DNA of 64,000 nucleotides from positions 1 through 64,000 of the forward strand of contig JAWOLC010000016.1 of NCBI GenBank assembly GCA_033853925.1, given 5' to 3'. This document shows, one piece after another, positions 7,286 through 15,698 of this stretch (its first letter is position 1; every line of letters begins with the position of its first letter). This DNA comes from JANXPZ01 sp033853925 (GTDB taxonomy: Bacteria; Eisenbacteria; RBG-16-71-46). Below the pieces are notes generated by a model, which was not told where the DNA came from, searched no databases, and worked only from the letters and a program-made list of their open reading frames with translations. Made by a program: the position numbers and the translations under genes.

Positions 7286-9435
7286 AAGCGCCGGGCGTGC
7301 ACGAGCAGGATGGCGATGTCCGAGGGCGACACGCCCGCGATGCGCGCGGCCTGGCCCACGGTCTCCGGCTGCCGCCGACGCAGCTTCTCGCGCGCCTCGC
7401 AGGAGAGCCCGTTCAGCCCCTCCGCCCAGAGCGCGACGGGCAGGCTCTGCCCCTCGAGGGCCTGCGCCTGCAGCGCCGCGCGACGCTGCCGCTCGATGTA
7501 GCCGCGATAGCGCACCCGGACCTCGAGGGCTTCCCCCCACGCGCGCGGCAGCAGCGGCCGCACGCCCAGGGCAGCCAGGGCGCCGTACGAGCTTCCCGGC
7601 CTGGCGAGCAGATCGAGTGCGCACGACGATCCGCCCGCGCCGAAGCGCGCGTCGCCCGGCAAAGGGATGGTGGCCAGCGCGCGCGCCTCCTGTGCCGCGG
7701 GCGCGGACGCCCAGTGCGTGGGCTCGGCACGCGCGCGGTCGCCGCTGCCGCCGTGGCCGTCATCTTCGCCACAGCGGTGGCCTCTGCCGCCGTCGCCGTC
7801 ATCCGCCTCGCTACAGCGGTCGCCGCTGCCGCCGTCCGCGTCATTGGCCTGGCCACGGCGCTCCCCGTCGCCGTCATCCGCCTCGCCACAGCGGTCGCCT
7901 CGTGGGGCGGGCTCGACGCTCGCGATCTGGGCCGTGACCGGCGAGCCCGCACCATTCACGTGGGTTTCCGTGGCCGCAGCGCGAGCCAGGCTCACCCACA
8001 GCCTTCCCAGGCGACGCTCCTCCGCCGCGATCGCGGCGTACTTCGCGCGCACGCGTTCCACCTGCTCGTCCGTCAGCAGACCCACTCGCCGGCCGATCTC
8101 GGCCAGCCGCTCGTCGGCATTGTCGGCGCGCAGGAGGAGTCGATGCTCGGCGGCCGAGGTGAACATGCGATAGGGCTCGACGTGCTCGCGGGTCACGAGA
8201 TCGTCCACGAGCACGCCCACGTAAGCCTGGTCGCGACCCAGCACGAACGGGTCGCGCCCGAGCAGCCGGTGCGCCGCGTTGATGCCGGCCACGATCCCCT
8301 GCGCCGCCGCCTCCTCGTAGCCCGAGGTGCCGCAGACCTGCCCCGCGAGGAAGAGGCCGGGCACGCGCTTGGCTTCGAGCGTGTGGCGGAGCTGGTGCGG
8401 AAGAACGAAGTCGTACTCCACCGCATAGCCCGGACGCAGCATCTCGGCCTGCTCGAGGCCCCGCACGCTGCGCACGAGCTCGAGCTGGACCTCCTCCGGC
8501 AGGCTCGACGACAGCCCGTTCACGTAGATCTCGGGCACGCCGATCCCCTCCGGCTCGAGGAAGATCGCGTGCGAGGCGCGCTCGGGAAAGCGCACGACCT
8601 TGTCCTCGATCGACGGGCAGTGCCTGGGGCCGCGGCCCCGGATCTGCCCCGAGTAGAGGGGCGAGTGGGCGAGGTTGCGGCGGATCACGTCGTGCGTCCG
8701 CTCGTTGGTGCGGGTGAGCCAGCACGACACCTGCTCGAGGATCGGTCCTTCGGACCAGTGCGAGATCGGCTCCGGGGGGTCATCGCCGGGCTGGGCCTCG
8801 AGCCGGCTCCAGTCGATCGAGTCCCGATGCAGTCGCGGCGGCGTGCCCGTCTTGAGCCGTCCCAGCTCCAGCCCGATCGCTTCGAGGCAGCGGCCCAGCG
8901 CCCGCGCCGCGTGCTCGCCGATCCGGCCGCCCTCCAGCCGGCGCGAGCCGATGTGAATCAGGCCGTCGAGGAACGTGCCCGGGGCGAGGATGGCCGCGCC
9001 GCAGCTCAGCTCGCGCCCGTCGGCCAGGCGCAGGGCTGCGAGGCGCCCGCGCTCGAGCCGCAGCTCGGTCACCTCGCCGGTGAGGCGCTCCAGGCCCGGG
9101 AGGCCGGCGAGCCGCCCGGCCATCTCCAGCGAGTACCGCGCCTTGTCGCACTGCACGCGCGGAGACCAGACCGCCGGGCCGCGGCCGCGGTTGAGCATCC
9201 TGAACTGGATACCCGCACGATCGGTCACGAAGCCCATGACGCCGCCCAGAGCGTCCACCTCGCGCACCATGTGGCCCTTGGCGACCCCGCCGATGGCGGG
9301 ATTGCACGACATGCGCGCGGTCCCTGCCGCGTCCGCGGTGACGAACGCCGTGCGCAGCCGGAGACGCGCGCAGGCGGCGGCCGCCTCGCACCCGGCATGG
9401 CCTGCCCCCACGACGACGACGTCGAAGGTGGTCAT
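7267..9435 (-). CDS. mnmG: tRNA uridine 5-carboxymethylaminomethyl modification enzyme MnmG
   Basis: With MnmE, this FAD enzyme installs the cmnm5 modification on wobble U34 of tRNAs. It opens with the dinucleotide-binding VVVGAGHAGCEAAAA and has the family hallmarks NPAIGGVAKGHMVREVDALGG and PGTFLDGLIHIG. The C-terminal helical domain includes GYIERQRR and AARIAGVSPSDIAILLVHAR. At 722 residues it is about 90 longer than usual, because of an acidic, repetitive insertion (7730-7930). The ATG at 9435 overlaps the mnmE stop (ATGA), so the two are translationally coupled. The 3' end is repeated in tandem downstream. Confidence 0.96.
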   Translation of the reverse strand: MTTFDVVVVGAGHAGCEAAAACARLRLRTAFVTADAAGTARMSCNPAIGGVAKGHMVREVDALGGVMGFVTDRAGIQFRMLNRGRGPAVWSPRVQCDKARYSLEMAGRLAGLPGLERLTGEVTELRLERGRLAALRLADGRELSCGAAILAPGTFLDGLIHIGSRRLEGGRIGEHAARALGRCLEAIGLELGRLKTGTPPRLHRDSIDWSRLEAQPGDDPPEPISHWSEGPILEQVSCWLTRTNERTHDVIRRNLAHSPLYSGQIRGRGPRHCPSIEDKVVRFPERASHAIFLEPEGIGVPEIYVNGLSSSLPEEVQLELVRSVRGLEQAEMLRPGYAVEYDFVLPHQLRHTLEAKRVPGLFLAGQVCGTSGYEEAAAQGIVAGINAAHRLLGRDPFVLGRDQAYVGVLVDDLVTREHVEPYRMFTSAAEHRLLLRADNADERLAEIGRRVGLLTDEQVERVRAKYAAIAAEERRLGRLWVSLARAAATETHVNGAGSPVTAQIASVEPAPRGDRCGEADDGDGERRGQANDADGGSGDRCSEADDGDGGRGHRCGEDDGHGGSGDRARAEPTHWASAPAAQEARALATIPLPGDARFGAGGSSCALDLLARPGSSYGALAALGVRPLLPRAWGEALEVRVRYRGYIERQRRAALQAQALEGQSLPVALWAEGLNGLSCEAREKLRRRQPETVGQAARIAGVSPSDIAILLVHARRFAAGAS
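7730..7930 (-). repeat. In-frame repetitive insertion within MnmG
   Basis: The encoded segment consists of about four imperfect units of 12-14 residues, of the form GDRCGEADDGDG, ERRGQANDADGGS, GDRCSEADDGDGGR and GHRCGEDDGHGGS. It falls in the C-terminal domain where other MnmG proteins have a short loop. It is in frame and contains no stop, so it is probably a disordered, surface-exposed acidic loop. Confidence 0.8.
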
Positions 9436-10838
9436 TTCCCGACGCAGAAGCGGCTGAAGATGCGCTCGAGCAGCTCTTCTTCGACCGTCTCGCCCGTGAC
9501 CTCGCCCAGGGCGCGCAGGCCATCCCGCAGCTCGAGCGCCGCGATCTCGCCTCCCCATCCCTCGGCGGCGGCCGCCCGGGCCCTTCCCAGCGCCGCCCGC
9601 GCCCGCTCGAGCGCCTCGGCGTGCCGCTGGTTGGCCACGCCCGCGCCGAGGCCCGAGCCATCCGCCAGCAGGTGGGCCAGCGCCGCGAGCAGCTCTGCGA
9701 CCCCCGCACCCAGGCGGGCCGAGGTCGGGACGATCGCCGCCCGCCCGCCCCCGAGCAGGGCCGCCACGTCCGCCGCCTCGACACGACTCGGCAGATCCCG
9801 CTTGTTGAGGGCGACCAGCACGTGCCGCCCGCGGAGGCTCGAGGCGATCTGCCGGTCTTCCTCCGCCAGGGGGGCGGCCGCGTCCACCACCCACAGCACC
9901 ACGGCGCTGCGCTCCAGAGCTTCACGGGCTCGCAGCACCCCTTCGCGCTCGGCCGCGCCGCCGCCCTCGCGCAGGCCGGCGGTGTCCACCAGGGTGACGC
10001 GGACCCCCGCGACCTCGATCGCCTCGCTCACCAGATCGCGAGTGGTGCCCGGGTCGGAGGTGACGATCGCCCGCCTCTCCCCGAGCAGCGCGTTGAAGAG
10101 CGAGGACTTGCCCGCGTTGGGGCGGCCCACCAGCACGACACGCACTCCCTCCCGGACCGCCCGGGCGTAGGCCGCGCCGGCCAGCAGCTCGCCGAGCGCC
10201 GACTCGGCCGCGGCCATGCTCTCGAGGACGTGCCCCGGCACCTCGACCCCACCCACGTCCTCGGCGAAGTCCACGCGGGCTTCCACCTCGGCCAGCGAGT
10301 CGCGCAGGGCCTCGCTCAGCGCCGCGAGTCGCCGCGACAGCTCGCCGCCGAGCTGGGAGAGCGCCAGGGCGTGCGCCGCCGCGGTCTCGGCGTGGATGAG
10401 ATCGGCCACCGCCTCGGCCTGGACCAGGTCCACGCGTCCGTGCAGGAAGGCGCGCAGGGTGAACTCGCCGGGGCGGGCCTGTCGCGCTCCGGCCGCGAGC
10501 AGGGCGGCCAGCACGCGCTGGGCGGAGAGGCGCCCGCCGTGGCAGGACAGCTCCACCACGTCCTCACCGGTGTAGGAGCGCGGCGCCCGGAACACCGCCG
10601 CCACGACTTCGTCGAGGCGCTGGCGCGGAAGCGGAGCCGTGGAACGGTCCGTCGCCTCCGCGACCGCGGCGGCCCAGCCGTGATGGAGGGTGTGCCCCGG
10701 CGCGTCCGCGAGCGGGGCGCCCTCGAGCACGGCGTCCGCCACGGCGAGGGCGCGTGGGCCGCTCAGGCGCAGGACGGCGAGCCCCGACGCCCCCGGCGCG
10801 GTGGCGATCGCGGCGATCGTGTCGTCCACGTCCAGCAT
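9432..10838 (-). CDS. mnmE: tRNA modification GTPase MnmE (TrmE)
   Basis: A 468-residue partner of MnmG. The N-terminal tetrahydrofolate-binding domain starts DDTIAAIATAPGASGLAVLRLSG. The G domain shows G1 GRPNAGKSS, the TTRD switch, G3 VDTAGL and G4 NKRD. The protein ends in the invariant catalytic tail as FCVGK (consensus FCIGK), with the cysteine preserved. It overlaps mnmG by four bases. A strong hairpin separates it from khpB upstream, so it may have its own promoter. Confidence 0.97.
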   Translation of the reverse strand: MLDVDDTIAAIATAPGASGLAVLRLSGPRALAVADAVLEGAPLADAPGHTLHHGWAAAVAEATDRSTAPLPRQRLDEVVAAVFRAPRSYTGEDVVELSCHGGRLSAQRVLAALLAAGARQARPGEFTLRAFLHGRVDLVQAEAVADLIHAETAAAHALALSQLGGELSRRLAALSEALRDSLAEVEARVDFAEDVGGVEVPGHVLESMAAAESALGELLAGAAYARAVREGVRVVLVGRPNAGKSSLFNALLGERRAIVTSDPGTTRDLVSEAIEVAGVRVTLVDTAGLREGGGAAEREGVLRAREALERSAVVLWVVDAAAPLAEEDRQIASSLRGRHVLVALNKRDLPSRVEAADVAALLGGGRAAIVPTSARLGAGVAELLAALAHLLADGSGLGAGVANQRHAEALERARAALGRARAAAAEGWGGEIAALELRDGLRALGEVTGETVEEELLERIFSRFCVGK

Positions 10839-10855
10839 GCGCGACTCCAGAAGAA

Positions 10856-10885
10856 GGCGCCGGGCCCTGGGGAGAGCCCGGCGCC
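10856..10885 (-). terminator. Hairpin terminator after khpB
   Basis: A perfect 10-bp GC stem, GGCGCCGGGC with GCCCGGCGCC (10856-10865/10876-10885) and a 10-base loop. Read on the minus strand it is followed by TTCTTCT. It lies 21 bases after the khpB stop and before mnmE. Confidence 0.7.
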
Positions 10886-10905
10886 GCCTGTGCTCGGATT
10901 CCGGG

Positions 10906-12273
10906 CTACTCGCCTTCCTCTCTCGAGCCGCCTTCGTAGTCGGCGGGCGCGATGGCCACGCGTTTGATCATGCCGGTGCCGAGAGCGTAGGTCTTGACCC
11001 GCGCGTCCTCGCGGAGCGTCACGTGCACGATGCGGCGCTCCTGCGCGTTCAGATACTCGGTGACCGCTTCGCCGCCGCTGGAGACGGCCTCGTCGGCCAG
11101 CCCGCGGGCCAGCTCGCGAAGCTCCTCCTCGCGCCGCTTCCAGAAGTCGTTGATCTCGAGCTGGAGGTGGAAGCGGCTGCTCTCGCCGCGATTCAGCATG
11201 CGATTGAGCAGGTGCTGCAGGGCCTGCCTCACTTCTCCCTTGCGGCCCGTGAGCAGGTCCTCGTCCTTCGCCACCTCCGCCGTCACCTCGACGTGATTGC
11301 CGTCCACCGTGGCGGTCACCGTCGCCTCGAAGCCCATGGCCGTCAGCAGGGCCTCGGTCAGGCGCCGGCTCTGCGCGGCCAGCTCCTCGCCGCTGAAGCT
11401 CGTCGCCCCAGCCGCGGCCGCCGGTGCCGCCGGGGGAGCCGGCTCCGGACCCCGCTCGGCGAACTCCGCGGGACCGGGCTCGCCGGCGTGCGACTCCTCC
11501 GGCTCTTCCTGGGCGAACGCCTGTGGGCCCACTCCTTCGCCGGGGACACCCTGGCGCCTCCGCCCGCCGCGCCGGCCGCGCCGCCGGCGGCGATGCCCCT
11601 CATCCAGCCCGCCGGACTCCGGCGAGGAGAGGGGCGTCTCTCCTTGACCCTCGGCCGCGATCGCTTCCTCGCGATCTCCGCCGCGGTCCTCCCGGAATCC
11701 CTCGCGCCGCTCGTCGCGCCGACCCTCGCGCCGCTCGTCGCGGTAGCCTTCGCGCCGCCCTTCGCGACGCTCGTCGCGGCGACCCTCGCGACGCTCCTCG
11801 CGGCGATCCGTGACCTGGCCGCGCCCCGCCTCGGGGAATCCTCCCCCTTGTGGGCGACCAGGCGCCCCGCGCTCACCGCGGGGCTCGCGACGCCCCTCGC
11901 CGCGCTCGCCCGGGCGCTCCCGGCGATGCTCCTCGCGCCGCTCCGGGCCCGCGCTCCGGCCGCCCTCCGGCCCGCCGAACTCTCGGGCCGGCCCACGGCG
12001 TTCCCCGCGATCGCGGCCGTTCCGCCGGCGGCGCTCCCGGCCCTCGTGGCGGCGCCGCCGCGACTCCGCGTCCGATTCGACCTCGGGAGGGCCGCCGATC
12101 CGGCGCATGACACGCACGCGGAACGGCCGCGCGCCGATGCCGAGGAACCCGCTCGACCCTTCCTCGAGAATGGTGATCACTACCTGCGCGCGCGAGAGAC
12201 CCAGGGCCTCGAGCCCGTTCCTCACGGCTGCGTCCAGCGTCTTGCCTTCGAATACGTCGCCCACTTGGGACAT
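10906..12273 (-). CDS. khpB: RNA-binding protein KhpB/Jag with a very long charged linker
   Basis: The Jag_N domain (about residues 1-52) contains GKTLDAAVRNGLEALGL and SGFLGIGARPFRVRV. The C-terminal half has a KH domain (about 300-375, FEATVTATVDGNHVEVTAEV, LTGRKGEVRQALQHLLNRML) and an R3H domain (HLQLEINDFWKRREEELRELA ... NAQERRIVHVTL). Between them lie roughly 200 residues dominated by Arg, Glu and Gly, with repeats such as RREGRRDERREG (DNA near 11690-11815). Most homologues are 200-250 residues long, and this one is 455. KhpB is an RNA chaperone linked to cell division and elongation, usually encoded after yidC as here. Confidence 0.92.
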   Translation of the reverse strand: MSQVGDVFEGKTLDAAVRNGLEALGLSRAQVVITILEEGSSGFLGIGARPFRVRVMRRIGGPPEVESDAESRRRRHEGRERRRRNGRDRGERRGPAREFGGPEGGRSAGPERREEHRRERPGERGEGRREPRGERGAPGRPQGGGFPEAGRGQVTDRREERREGRRDERREGRREGYRDERREGRRDERREGFREDRGGDREEAIAAEGQGETPLSSPESGGLDEGHRRRRRGRRGGRRRQGVPGEGVGPQAFAQEEPEESHAGEPGPAEFAERGPEPAPPAAPAAAAGATSFSGEELAAQSRRLTEALLTAMGFEATVTATVDGNHVEVTAEVAKDEDLLTGRKGEVRQALQHLLNRMLNRGESSRFHLQLEINDFWKRREEELRELARGLADEAVSSGGEAVTEYLNAQERRIVHVTLREDARVKTYALGTGMIKRVAIAPADYEGGSREEGE

Positions 12274-12654
12274 CGGTCACCTCTGTCCAGCGCATCGCGT
12301 CCTGGCGGCAAAGCGAGCCACGAGATGCCGGCCTCGGCGATGCTCGCGAACCATGATTGACGGGGCGGCCCGGCCCATCGGCTTCCCGCCGACGATCGCA
12401 CCGTCACGCGTCTTCGCCTGGGTGCGCGCTTGGCTCGGCGGCACGGCCGCGCGCTGCCCGGGGCGCCAATGCGAATCCGGAGCGGAGCGAGGACATGCAG
12501 CCCGCCTCGGGGTCCCCGCGTGACGGAACCGGATTCGCCGCGTTCGGGTGCGCCCAGCTTACTTCTCCACGACCCCCCTGACCACACCTCCGAGGAGCGG
12601 CCGACAAAGACGCCTCCGGGGCGGCTTCGCCCGCCGCGCCCGGCCGCCTCGGCG
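12274..12654. other. Gap between yidC and khpB
   Basis: A 381-bp spacer between two genes of the same strand. I see no convincing open frame, tRNA or DnaA-box cluster. A GC-rich hairpin with a TTCG loop (GGGCGGCTTCGCCCG, near 12618-12632) just after the yidC stop could terminate yidC transcription. The khpB promoter should be in the remainder. Confidence 0.5.
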
Positions 12655-14472
12655 TCAGCGTCCCCCGGCCTTCTTCTTCCTTTCTCGCTCCACCACGACC
12701 ACCGCCTCGGAGCCGTCCTGGCGCAGCACGAGCCACTGCTGGAGGGCGCTGGCCAGGTTCATCACCGTCCAGTAGAAGACCAACCCCGACGGCATCGACC
12801 AGAGGATGAAGAGCATGAAGACATTCATCAGGTACTGCGTCGGCGCCTGCTGCGGGCTCGTGGGCGTCATCTTCTGCAGCAGGAACCCCGAGGCCGCCAT
12901 GAGCAGCGGCAGGAGGTGGATCGGGAACCCGCTCACGCTGAACATCGTGTCGGGCGCCGAGAGGTCGTCGATCCACCCGAAGAAGGGCGCCTGGCGCAGC
13001 TCGATGGCGTTGAAGAGCACCTGGTAGAGCGCGAACAGGATCGGCATCTGCAGCAGCAACGGCAGGCAGCCGGCCGCCGGATTGACCTTGTTCTCCTTGT
13101 AGAGGGCCATGAGCGCCGTGTTCATGGCCTGCGCGTCGTTCTTGTACTTCACCTTCAGCCGCTCGACCTCGGGCTGCAGCTTCTGCATGGCCCGCATGCT
13201 CTTCATGCTGGAGGCGTTGAGCGGATGGAGCAGGAGGCGCACGAGGAGGGCCAGGACCAGGATGGCCACGCCGTAGTTGCGCACCACGACGTGGATCCAG
13301 TCCAGCAGGCGGAGCAGCAGCTCGCTGATGGGGCGCAGCCAGCTCCAGCCCAGGTCCACGACGCGCGAGAGCCCGTGCCCGAAGGCCGCGAGAAGGCGCA
13401 GGTCACTGGGGCCCACGTAGACCAGGAAGCGCTCGACCGGCCGGGTCGGGGGCGGCAGCGCGACGACCAGGCTGGTCGAGACCCGCAGATGGACGGGCTT
13501 CTCGTTTCGCTCGAGCACCTGGAGGGCGGTGCCGGTGAGAGGCCGCTCCTCGCCCGAGGAGATGACCGTGCGCGGGATCCCGTCCTCCACCTGCGTCGCG
13601 CAGAGGAAGTAACGGCTCTGCACCCCCGCCCACTCGACGGCACCCTCGTGGGTCTTCGGGCTCTTCAGCAGGGCCGAAGGGGCGTCCCGATGCAGGGCGC
13701 TCCCCACGAGGCAGGAGGCCCGGGTGTAACGGGCGTCGTTCCGGCGGTCGATCTCGGTGATCTCCGGCCAGGAGCGCATCGTCAGCGAATAGTCGTTGAG
13801 CCGCCACGAGTCCGGGATGCCACGGGTCTCGACTTCGAGATCGAGCGCATAGGTGTCCGGGTGGACCCGCCACGTCTGCCGGACGAGGAGCCCGGCGCTG
13901 TCGCGCAGCGTGTAGGTGAGCCCCCGCGTCGCGCCCTTCGCATCCAGGCTCTCGCTGACCGCGTACGTCTGGCCGGCCAGGGAGCGCAGCGAAGTCCCCG
14001 AGCCGAGATCCAGGCCGAAGAGCGGGCTGCCCTCGAGCACGACCCGGTCGCCCTTGGGCACCTCACGCCCGGAAGGCACGTGCAGCAGGTGCCCGCGAGC
14101 GCGCGTCGAGATCCCCGAGGCCGAGACGTAGCGCTTGAGCTCGAGGCTGAGGAGCCGCGCGCCGCGGTTCGAGAAGATCGCGTGGTAGAGGGGCGTGTCG
14201 ATGGTCGAGGTGCTCTCGGGGACGCTGGGGAAGCCGCCCGCCGCGAGCGGCGCGGCCTCGGCCTCGGCGGCCGGCGCGGGCGCCGCCGGCGCCGGGGCCG
14301 GAGCCGCCGCCCGCAGGGACAGCGTATCCCGACGCGTCGTGTCCACCGCGGCTGGCGCCGGCTGGCGGGAAGGCGAGAGATACTTCCCGAGCCCCGCCAG
14401 CCTGAGAAGCGGCTGATAGAGGACGAAGAGCAGCAGCAGCAGGGCGACCAGGACGAGAGTACGCCGATCCAT
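12655..14472 (-). CDS. yidC: Membrane protein insertase YidC
   Basis: A 605-residue YidC of the Gram-negative type. The first transmembrane helix is at the N-terminus (TLVLVALLLLLFVLYQPLL). A large periplasmic P1 domain follows, and the conserved Oxa1-like region starts at VVRNYGVAILVLALLVRLLLHP. Hallmarks are KYKNDAQAMNTALMALYKENKVNPAAGC, split here by line of sight, and a basic C-tail ending RERKKKAGGR. The presence of P1 supports an organism with an outer membrane. The ATG at 14472 starts 2 bases after the yidD stop. Confidence 0.96.
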   Translation of the reverse strand: MDRRTLVLVALLLLLFVLYQPLLRLAGLGKYLSPSRQPAPAAVDTTRRDTLSLRAAAPAPAPAAPAPAAEAEAAPLAAGGFPSVPESTSTIDTPLYHAIFSNRGARLLSLELKRYVSASGISTRARGHLLHVPSGREVPKGDRVVLEGSPLFGLDLGSGTSLRSLAGQTYAVSESLDAKGATRGLTYTLRDSAGLLVRQTWRVHPDTYALDLEVETRGIPDSWRLNDYSLTMRSWPEITEIDRRNDARYTRASCLVGSALHRDAPSALLKSPKTHEGAVEWAGVQSRYFLCATQVEDGIPRTVISSGEERPLTGTALQVLERNEKPVHLRVSTSLVVALPPPTRPVERFLVYVGPSDLRLLAAFGHGLSRVVDLGWSWLRPISELLLRLLDWIHVVVRNYGVAILVLALLVRLLLHPLNASSMKSMRAMQKLQPEVERLKVKYKNDAQAMNTALMALYKENKVNPAAGCLPLLLQMPILFALYQVLFNAIELRQAPFFGWIDDLSAPDTMFSVSGFPIHLLPLLMAASGFLLQKMTPTSPQQAPTQYLMNVFMLFILWSMPSGLVFYWTVMNLASALQQWLVLRQDGSEAVVVVERERKKKAGGR

Positions 14473-14474
14473 GC

Positions 14475-14684
14475 TCAAGGCACCGGGTCGTATCCGCTCG
14501 TGCCGAGCGGATGACAGCGCGCCAGCCGGCGCGCGGCCAGCCAGAGGCCGCGCGCCGCCCCGTGGCGCTCGATGGCCGTGCGCGCGTACTCGGAGCAGGA
14601 GGGCACGTGCCGGCACGCGCCGCGGAACACGGGCGAGAAGAGCTGCTGGTACGCCTGGATCAGGAAGAGCAGCAGGCTACGCAT
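14475..14684 (-). CDS. yidD: Membrane protein insertion efficiency factor YidD
   Basis: A 69-residue protein starting MRSLLLFLIQAYQQLFSPVF and carrying the family signature CRHVPSCSEYARTAIERHG. It ends CHPLGTSGYDPVP. The conserved cysteines and the GYDPVP tail identify it. Its ATG overlaps the rnpA stop by 8 bases, and the yidC start follows at once. This small amphipathic protein assists YidC-dependent insertion. Confidence 0.95.
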   Translation of the reverse strand: MRSLLLFLIQAYQQLFSPVFRGACRHVPSCSEYARTAIERHGAARGLWLAARRLARCHPLGTSGYDPVP

Positions 14685-15075
14685 GGCCGTCCGGCTCCTC
14701 GGTCCGGAGGGGGGCCAGGGCCCCCGCGCGAGCCAGCAGGTGCTCCACCTCGGTCGCCAGCTCCTGGTGCGGCGCGGTGACGGCGCCGCGCAAGGCGATG
14801 AACACGATCCAGTATCCCCGCTCGCCCAGCCGCGGCCAGCGCCGACGCACCAGCTCGCGCAGCCGCCGCCGGGCTCGATTGCGCTGCACGGCGCCACCCA
14901 CGGACCTGCGGCTGGCCACGAACCCGAAGCGAGTCGGCTCGCCGGGTCGCGCCAGGACGAGCATCACGCAGAGCCGGCCGCGAAAGGCGACCCCGCCGTC
15001 CTGAACCGCCTCGTAGTGAAGCGGCGAGGTCAGCCGGTGCTCGGGGCTCAGTCGCTCTCGGCGGTCTTCTGACAT
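14677..15075 (-). CDS. rnpA: Ribonuclease P protein component
   Basis: A 132-residue basic protein that helps the RNase P RNA bind pre-tRNA. The motifs RFGFVASRRSVGGAVQRNRARRRLREL and YWIVFIAL match the family RNR signature (long stretch seen at about residues 48-75). The N-terminal half has the usual L.SP..Y..V..GG.A pattern. It lies between rpmH and yidD in the standard order. Confidence 0.95.
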   Translation of the reverse strand: MSEDRRERLSPEHRLTSPLHYEAVQDGGVAFRGRLCVMLVLARPGEPTRFGFVASRRSVGGAVQRNRARRRLRELVRRRWPRLGERGYWIVFIALRGAVTAPHQELATEVEHLLARAGALAPLRTEEPDGHA

Positions 15076-15252
15076 GAGGCTCGAACGGGCAACCGCTCCG
15101 GCCGAACCCGACCTGGCCCGGGGTGCCGGCGCGGCCGCGCGGACCTGACCCGGGCCATCCGGCCCGTGGCTCGTGAGGGGCGAAGGTCGGCCCTCCAGGG
15201 AACGGCACGATGGACGATGAATCGCTGTCTCGCTCGGGTTCTGCCTGCCGGG

Positions 15253-15402
15253 CTACGACTTCTTCTTCGAGACGGTCAGGCGCTTGCGGCCCACGCGCCG
15301 CCGGGCCGAGAGGACCTTGCGGCCGCCCTTGGTCTTCATGCGCGCGCGGAATCCATGGGTCTTCTTCCGGTGGCGGTTCCGGGGCTGGTAGGTGCGTTTC
15401 AT
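15253..15402 (-). CDS. rpmH: 50S ribosomal protein L34
   Basis: A 49-residue basic protein, MKRTYQPRNRHRKKTHGFRA followed by RMKTKGGRKVLSARRR. This is a nearly canonical L34. The ATG at 15402 gives the conserved MKRTYQP start, with GAGGT upstream. It heads the minus-strand cluster and is divergent from the HEAT-repeat gene. In many genomes dnaA would lie just upstream, but it is not here. Confidence 0.97.
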   Translation of the reverse strand: MKRTYQPRNRHRKKTHGFRARMKTKGGRKVLSARRRVGRKRLTVSKKKS

Positions 15403-15698
15403 CTTGAGGAGACCTCGATTCCACAGGGGATTGCGTCGGTGAGAGAACGGCGCAGCGTACGGGACGCCCTGCGGCCGCGTCAAGAAGAGCGGCCTGCCGT
15501 GGCCCGAGCCACCTGCTCCCCCTGTCCCGAGGGCGTACCGGGTCTCGGACCTTCGCGGGGCTCAATGGACGGCGCCGAGCGGCCGATAACCTCTCGGAGC
15601 CCCTTGGCCAGGCAGGCGGGAGGCTCCTCGTTCCCATCCCTCGCCGATCCACGGGCGTGGAGGCTCACCCGTGGGCCGACCGCAAGGCAAGGAGGAAC

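Noticed and set aside
7030..10170. Very long plus-strand open frame across mnmG and mnmE
   Set aside because: It is antisense to two clear, conserved genes; its protein is Arg/Ala/Gly-rich with no motif, as expected of a shadow frame in GC-rich DNA.
12618..12632. TTCG-loop hairpin as a third copy of the 71-bp repeat
   Set aside because: Only the loop is shared; the stem and flanks do not match the repeats at 33984 and 35556.
12274..12654. Candidate oriC
   Set aside because: No DnaA-box-like 9-mers (TTATCCACA variants) or AT-rich unwinding element could be seen in this gap, nor upstream of rpmH.
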